DNA of 64,000 nucleotides from Acanthaster planci. Taxonomy: Eukaryota > Echinodermata > Asteroidea > Valvatida > Acanthasteridae. Position 1 is the first letter of the stretch, and every line of letters begins with the position of its first letter. The notes below the pieces were generated by a model that was given only the letters and a program-made list of their open reading frames with translations, did not search any database and had not been told where the DNA came from. The stretch is taken from assembly GCF_001949145.1 (NCBI RefSeq), contig NW_019091453.1, forward strand, positions 541,019 to 605,018, written 5' to 3'. This document shows positions 46,501 through 64,000 of this stretch, piece after piece. The position numbers were made by a program, and so were the translations under genes.

Positions 46501-49050
46501 TGAAAGTCTTACTATAATTCAAGCTTGTTTCCGGATAAATCACGAAAGCACAACTTTTATGACTCGTTTAGTTATAGGCACTGGGGTTGGTACCGGTAGG
46601 CCTATACGACGAATTTCTGGGATTTTCTTCCCCACATTCGAACTATGACGATCCCAATTCTGACCCCCGATTCCTGTGCTCGAGTTTCATTTGAACTCCC
46701 TTCTTTTTGGTATTTTCTCCATCTTTAAGAAAACTCTAATTTTCTTCCTTGCTACCAATACTTGAAGATACAGAACGGTGCCAAAGCATAAATGAGCAAA
46801 CCCCTGCAAGGTTAAGTGATGAAAATGCGCAAAAATATAAAATGCAACGGGAAAATCATAGGAGTCCACAAATAGCTGCATTGAACTGAGTCAAAATCAT
46901 CAAATTGTGAAACCCAAGAAGGCAGCTTTTGTTCCAAACTCCCCATAACTGTCATCAGTGGAGACGAGGCATTGATGCCTGAAAAGTCAAGTTCAATGGC
47001 GGGAACCTAATGCTGAGGTTGAAATGAGCGTGTCGTGAGTAATTTCAGATGATGCCAAATTCTCCAACCCCGGGGGCAACGGTCCGGCAAACCGCAGCCT
47101 CCGGCGAGGCGGAGGAACAGGGGAGTACGTCTCAAGGGGCCTGGAGTGGTTCCTTGAAACAGCAATTGAGTCAGGACACGCAACCCACTCGAGAGGGAAG
47201 GGCGACAAAAGACTAGGGGAACCTTCTTGTCAGCCAGACACACCTGGCGTGCACTTGAGTTTGTTGACTTGGCAACTCTATCCTGACCGATTGTTCAGTG
47301 CTCTCCGCACACCTGGACATTGGAGTCGGTATACCTTCCCGGATCACTTTCAGCTCTTCAAGAATGCATGCTCCGTTTACATTGTAAAAGCTGTAAAGAG
47401 AAACGACACACATTTGGACAGCTTTGGTCTCTTCTCATCTATTGTGGGGCTAAATGGTGTGTACCGAGTGTTGGTGGCATGATTATTGATTAAACGACGA
47501 TTATTATTGCGATAACAAACGAGGTATTGTTTTCACTAGAAGTCTTACCATTTTACATGTGTCTTCCTAATACATTTAGTATCAACCGTTAAAGAACGCA
47601 CCACAAGTAAAGAAACTCGCGTTAAAAAAGAAGTGGTGTAAAGTAATACATTTACGTGTAGCATGTAACTCAAGAAAAAAAAAATCCGATTTCATTTGAC
47701 CTGGGTGGATACAAGTGGCACATTTGCCACATTGTTAGTTCCCCCGGGAATGAGAGGAGTAGTCAATATACGCAGGTCAAGCTCTGGAACTCAATGGTCA
47801 ACCCATGCCAATAGATCCTGCATGGTCAGCAGATGAGGTCACGCTAGGGTCACTGAGTGTGAAACTAGGCTACTAACATTGTAACTTCGAAACTAATGTA
47901 ATGAGGTAATGCTTTGCCAGTGTTAACCGGGAAGGGACTGTGTGAATATTCTGAACGGAGGTGTGGCAATGTATTTCAGAGCTCTGGAGGAAGCCAATTC
48001 TTTTTAATGGGCCAGTGGTGTGTACGAGTTAGATGTTTCAATTTATGAAACGGGACAGCAATTTTGAATAAGGTTCAATATTTGAAGGCGAAAAAAAAAC
48101 AATGGAGCCTCTCAAGCGACAAACAAACCCGACAACTGCTGATCATACCAAATTTCAAATAACAACAAAAACAACCTGCCCGACTCGAGTCACATGTATA
48201 CAATTATAAGCAAATAAATTTCAGATGCCGTTGCAAAGGCGGTGCTTGAAGACGACTAATTCCCAGCGAGTTAATAAGCCTCGGTATCCCAGGGGCGGTC
48301 GTGGGCGACGTGACTTCTTGGCCCAGCAAGCGGATAAGTGCCGACTGTACGTGTTCTGGGGAAGATTCGGGGAATTTCAGGGGAACTCGGGTGCAAAAAT
48401 TATTTCAATTTGACGGCCAGTAGCTGATGCATTCAAGATTTAACGCTTCGGGGTAGAAACACGTTGCTTTTTCAGATTTGCGCTACTCCTTGTCGCAAAC
48501 GCGGCTTTCTCTTTTCAGCGACTTGGCAGTGATTACTGTGTGACAAAAATATCACAAAGATCCCGAAGCAAAACGCAGACTTGACCAGTAGGCTACTGAA
48601 TGTAATCCTAGCATATTGCAGGGGACATGCAGGGTAGTAGCGAAGGCATTTTCTTGGGGGTGCCAGAGTCAATTAACTTGTTCGCCGGCCAACCTCGTGT
48701 CGTGTAAAATGGAAATCCATGGTACGATACATTCCATGCGTCAGGGGAAATGCCGACGGCCAATACCATATCGTTTATGTACCGATTTTGGATTCATATG
48801 CCGACCGAAGCTCTAGTGAAATTAATAATTGGGGGCACACACACACACCGAGTCGCTACGCCCCTTGGGACACACAGGAATGTATGCGGGATTTATATTC
48901 CATTCAAATTAAATGTGAACCGGATTGGACCATCGAGATATACCATCATCTTGGACCCGAAGTTACATACGAACCATGCACAACAATTTTTCATACCTGC
49001 AATAATCCCTACGTTTAAGTTGGCACATTTGCAGATTCTACCCCCAAATC

Positions 49051-49172
49051 GGGAACGTTCCCGTTCCGTTTTCCCGTTTCGTTGGACCGTTCCCACAGAA
49101 ACACTTTGAGCATAGACCGTTCGTTCCTGGCAGCGTTCTTTTGGGAACACGTGTTCCCAGTGGAACGGTCCC
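49051..49172. repeat. Cluster of GTTCC/GGAAC palindromes, copy 1
   Basis: Within 120 bp there are GGGAACGTTCCCGTTCC, ACCGTTCCCACAG, ACCGTTCGTTCC, GGGAACACGTGTTCCC and GTGGAACGGTCCC. Some pairs form GAAnnTTC, the core of a heat-shock element, but the spacing is not a regular 5-bp ladder. Confidence 0.6.
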
Positions 49173-50370
49173 GCTGTTACATTCACAATCGAGAAGAACG
49201 ATTTCTGGCATTCGTTTTCTAGACCATGCATCTGAGGCATGGCAGCTGGAGCGCAGCATTTTGTGATTTACTCCTCCAGAAGGTTAACTTTTGTCCCGTT
49301 TTTCTTTTCCATACTCACCATGACATAGCTTACCATGCAACGAATTTAGAGCATATCTGGACACCGTTAGTTTTATTGTGTTAATGTTAATGTACTCGCG
49401 AGTGTTTTATTCATTGGCGGGCTTGCGTGGTACATGTACATCGCTGTTTCTACTCGTAAGTATCGACAATCAGAAATAATTTTGAAACCTAACCTGTAAT
49501 TGAAGGGGTGCGGAGTTACGTCTTTTAAAATCACTAGAAAGGTTGAACGGCGCGACTGAGGCAATTAAGCTCGGTGTTGGTATTGCAGCCATAACCTAGT
49601 GATACACACACCGACGTAATCGGCATGCACTCAGCACGTAGTGCTTTTCACTTTTGTATCTCAGTTGAGAACAACATTTGCATCATCAGATAAACAAATG
49701 TTGCCACAGCACATTTCCATCTTCAGTTTACTTCCAATTCTTATTCAGCTGGCGTTCATTACCATTAGCCAATATTCCTATAATAAGGAAACAAACGTCT
49801 ACATTTGTTAAACAACTTACCTAAATACGTCGGCAGTGATGTCCTCTTTATAGAAAGAAAAGAGGGAAGGGCTTTGGTTTTTGAGGGAAATTATAGGGTA
49901 AAACGTCAGCGTAAAATGACGCGACGAAGAGCTGTGAACGAAGACAAATCCGTGCACGTAGTGTGGTTCCTTGACCTGGAACTATAAAAGTTTCTTTAAT
50001 GAAATTCAGTATATCCACAATGGATGGGTCAGGTAACTAGACGTGAAACAAACTGGCGTGATGCAGTCGTCTTTCGCCGAACTCGGGTAAAAAATCTGGT
50101 TTTCTTGCTTATATATTGTCAAAATTTACCAAAACTAGAGCTACTAGGATTAAGGAACGGACCCTCAAGGTCTGAATGTCAGTTAGTTTTGTTAGTTTGA
50201 AAAAGTGGACTTCGTTTTCCTTATAGGAACAGGGTGCTAATGGTTATTCAAATTAGGGCTATAAAAGAAAAAATGTCTACCTACGCTCATTTGTCATGGC
50301 AGGCTCCGTTTTTGGGACATTGAGTTGAATATTTGTACATGGGCAATATGAAGCAATCCGAATGAGGACA

Positions 50371-50514
50371 TTCCGACGAGAACGCGTATTCCTGTCTAAC
50401 CGTTCTCACAAAGGAAGACAGCGTTCCATGTGGAACGCGACTGTTCCCAACAGAACGGCCGACCGTTCCGGAACGAGAATAAGGCGTTCCAATGGGAACG
50501 TTCCGACCGTTCTG
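50371..50514. repeat. Cluster of GTTCC/GGAAC palindromes, copy 2
   Basis: Includes GTTCCATGTGGAAC, CTGTTCCCAACAGAAC, ACCGTTCCGGAACGAGAA, GTTCCAATGGGAACGTTCC and ACCGTTCTGC. It shares motif types with the cluster 1.3 kb to the left, but the order differs and no long alignment was seen. Confidence 0.6.
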
Positions 50515-52016
50515 CATTATGCGACGCTCCCTATAGAGAACTATTACAAGTACACCAAACGCAGTGCTAATTATACACGCGTCACTGTCAGGGCAAACAG
50601 TGTCTGACTGTGGTCTAACCACAGGTCTGAGACTCATTCTGAAATACATGTATATAAAACCAAGGCTAGTATTCAACGAGCTCCAAAAAAACGAGGAGTC
50701 ATCAGGAAATCTTCTTAGACTGTCCACCCCACTCCGAGAAAAATAATAAGCGCACTGAAGACGTGGACTTTCGGTAAATTTTCAATTCAGTTTCAAAATG
50801 CATCGTTTTCCAGCACAAAAGGAGCATTGAAGGCTTAACATATCTTAAATATGGACGCAATGCATAGACTGTTGTCCTCAAACTTTGGCGGTAAATCTGA
50901 ATATGTAAATTAACCCCTTCATAAACAAAACAAGTTTTAAGCAGATTCCCTCACAAACTGCCCAAGTAGAGATCCGGTAGTTTAAGATACTTTTGCCAAC
51001 AACTAAATATAAACATCACCTTTTGGTTGGTTTTCGACTTGACCTCGAATTCGTTCAGGACGGACATTTTATCCCATTAATTTGAATTAGGGTTGTGTTT
51101 TCATCTAGTATTTGGTTGTGTATGTATTATTATTATGGATTCTGATAGCTGCATGGGATTTTGAACACTTTGCGACATATTCTTTTACTTTTGTATTGAC
51201 AGCCAACTATAAATTTAACGGCCACTTGTTGGAAAAACACAACGTTGACATCAAAAGCAACCCTATGGGGAATATTTGGGGGTATTCTTGAGACACTCTT
51301 GTGTTGCTGTCCTCCATGATAAGACAAGACCCCACTTTACCAAAATTTTATGATTACGTTTTCCCAATTCATTTGAACTCATTTGGATCAAAATAGATCA
51401 CATAAAACATTTATTCACTCCCTTATCGATGTACCTATAAATACCTTATTCTACCCTGAAAGACCAACGGTTTTTGATAGCAGAAATAATCCAAATTTTA
51501 AACTTCCCTGCTAAATTGAAATCATAGCTTAACTTTCTATGCCAACTGCAGAGGAAATGTGGAAATGAAACTGCCATTTTAACTGATCTAATATGAATTA
51601 GGTCTTAAAAATTTTTTTTAAATTCAAAATTTGCATCATATAAATTTAGTTTGAATGAACTAGAATTACTTCTCTGAAGGATACCTGCAATTTTAGGGGA
51701 CTGATTTTGGATGCCTTTTGAAAATAATAAAAGGCATTTTCTTTTAAAAATATGCAGGAATTTATAGATAATGCCCGTAAAATGTTTGAAAACCTGGTTT
51801 TTTTGCCACACCAGACCAGGGTTGACAACCCTCCTCTCCGTTTCTTCCCACAGAGGCAGATTTACAGAACGAGGATTTCTTTCAAATATATCTAATACAA
51901 GTCAAATTTGAATGAAGTAAAATGTGAAACAATTCATTTATCAGCAGAAACCCCAAAGTCCTCAAAAGCTGAAACAATAAATGTAAATTGAAACTCCCCC
52001 GAGCCTTTCAAGGCAT

Positions 52017-52022
52017 TTTATT
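52017..52022 (-). terminator. Possible DZANK1 poly(A) signal
   Basis: AATAAA on the - strand, about 500 nt after the DZANK1 stop codon. It is the closest canonical hexamer I noticed downstream. Confidence 0.35.
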
Positions 52023-52519
52023 CTCTTTTTCTATGAACCCAACCACAATTCGACTTAGAACAATAAGAGTGAATTGTTTCTGATAGTAAGACACCTGCTG
52101 AATCCAAACTGAAACACTGAATGCACATTTAGTAGACTGAATTAATTAAGGGTCATTTCATCATCCCTAATGGCAGACACTCATCTTGAATTCAAAATGT
52201 TGCAATACCCAACCTTTCCCATCATTGCTTTGTATGTACATGTATCTGTCTTTAGCGAAGTGCACCCTCACCGGCAAAGACAAGACATGCTAGAAAGGAG
52301 TTTTTCAAGTGAGCTTAAGAACATACCCAGTGTACATGCAAAGACCATACATTCAAACAAAATTCAATCTTGCATGCTCAGTGCGCCCCGTGCCAAATAC
52401 GTATGAACCTGCGGTAAGTTCCCATCAAAGGACCATCTTTAATATATTAAAACATACCCACTCTTGTTCCTGCATGGAGTGGATAAAGTCAACTGTGAGA
52501 CCTGCAAGCAACAACAAAC

Positions 52520-63582
<11,063 letters not shown>

Positions 63583-64000
63583 CTGTGAGACCATGGCAAA
63601 TTAAACTTATAACCCAAACTCCTTTGGTGCAGTGTTAATTACGTGGAATCCAGTTCCGCAGAGCATGGTTAGCGTTAATGCTTAAAATTTTCACAGGTTT
63701 ACTTGATCATTTGTCTTTAGTTCATTTACTTAAATGAAAAAGGAAGTTGACTAAAAATGTTCTCTGTGACTGCCCGTTGGGAAAGTTAATCATAGTGTGT
63801 GGCCTATCATGCCCAACAGAAAATAAATCCCAACAAAATATTCAAAATTCATGTGAGGATAATAATCTATGTTTTCACAATATCTTGGCAGGTGTGACAA
63901 CTATCTAAGCCTAATATTATTGTTTGACTATTCTTAATGCAAAGATGTTTAAATAAAAAAATAACTACAAATGTATTAAATACATTAATAAAATCTTTAA
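63583..64000. other. DZANK1 upstream intron, cut by window edge
   Basis: AT-rich, no exon seen. The missing N-terminal exons of DZANK1 should lie further right. Confidence 0.5.

Larger units (their letters stand above)
43588..52519. other. Intergenic region between isthmin 5' end and DZANK1 3' end
   Basis: It should contain the isthmin 5' UTR and promoter (from 43588) and the DZANK1 3' UTR (near 52.0-52.5 kb). A GC-rich segment at 47040-47230 and an open 99-codon + frame at 48719-49018 stand out, but neither has splice or homology support. Two GTTCC/GGAAC clusters are listed separately. Confidence 0.4.

Noticed and set aside
48719-49018. 99-codon + strand frame
   Set aside because: Composition is protein-like, but there are no splice sites or recognised motifs and it ends at the GTTCC cluster; probably chance.

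Overview
The window is eukaryotic, intron-rich and AT-leaning, with short conserved exons separated by long non-coding stretches, LINE and foldback repeats, and two runs of assembly Ns. The gene content (an echinoidin-like secreted C-type lectin, isthmin, DZANK1, RAD51B, HTD2) suggests an invertebrate deuterostome, most likely an echinoderm. This rests on recognised protein families and gene structure, not on a species match.

Layout, left to right. At 1-8884 the only clear gene is an intronless C-type lectin on the + strand (3437-3958), followed by the 3' end of a CR1/L2-type LINE (7384-7780). At 8885-15358, on the - strand, are the first six coding exons (252 codons) of RAD51B, with Walker A and Walker B motifs; the last roughly 100 codons were not found. 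Intron 1 of RAD51B holds a long minisatellite and intron 4 a hairpin element. At 15.4-24.6 kb there are repeats, a possible small two-exon + strand gene (19308-20972) and a possible MGCC-starting, myristoylation-type reading frame on the - strand (22454-22639); neither was recognised. From 24.6 to 27.3 kb lies a dense nest of foldback and tandem repeats, including a 505-bp element with long terminal inverted repeats and an 8-bp target duplication.

At 27513-32299 (+) is a complete four-exon HTD2 gene (mitochondrial 3-hydroxyacyl-thioester dehydratase, 164 aa). At 36345-43587 (-) is a complete five-exon isthmin gene (600 aa; signal peptide, acidic linker, thrombospondin type 1 repeat, AMOP domain). 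At 43.6-52.5 kb no gene is supported; two clusters of GTTCC/GGAAC motifs stand out. From 52520 to 63582 (-) is most of DZANK1: alternating zinc-ribbon halves, a conserved central domain and two C-terminal ankyrin-type exons. Its 5' part runs off the right edge. Several exons were placed by splice sites and reading phase, including one of 101 nt and two candidate microexons. One intron appears to use a GC-AG boundary.

The genes do not form a functional operon-like unit. They belong to DNA recombination repair (RAD51B), mitochondrial fatty acid synthesis (HTD2), secreted signalling (isthmin), cilia or microtubule biology (DZANK1) and innate recognition (lectin). The co-location of RAD51B, isthmin and DZANK1 fits an ancestral linkage whose vertebrate duplicates lie on human 14q24 (RAD51B, ISM2) and 20p (ISM1, DZANK1). 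I found no convincing new multi-gene system; the most unusual signals are the two unrecognised small reading frames, the foldback-repeat nest and the DZANK1 splicing features.
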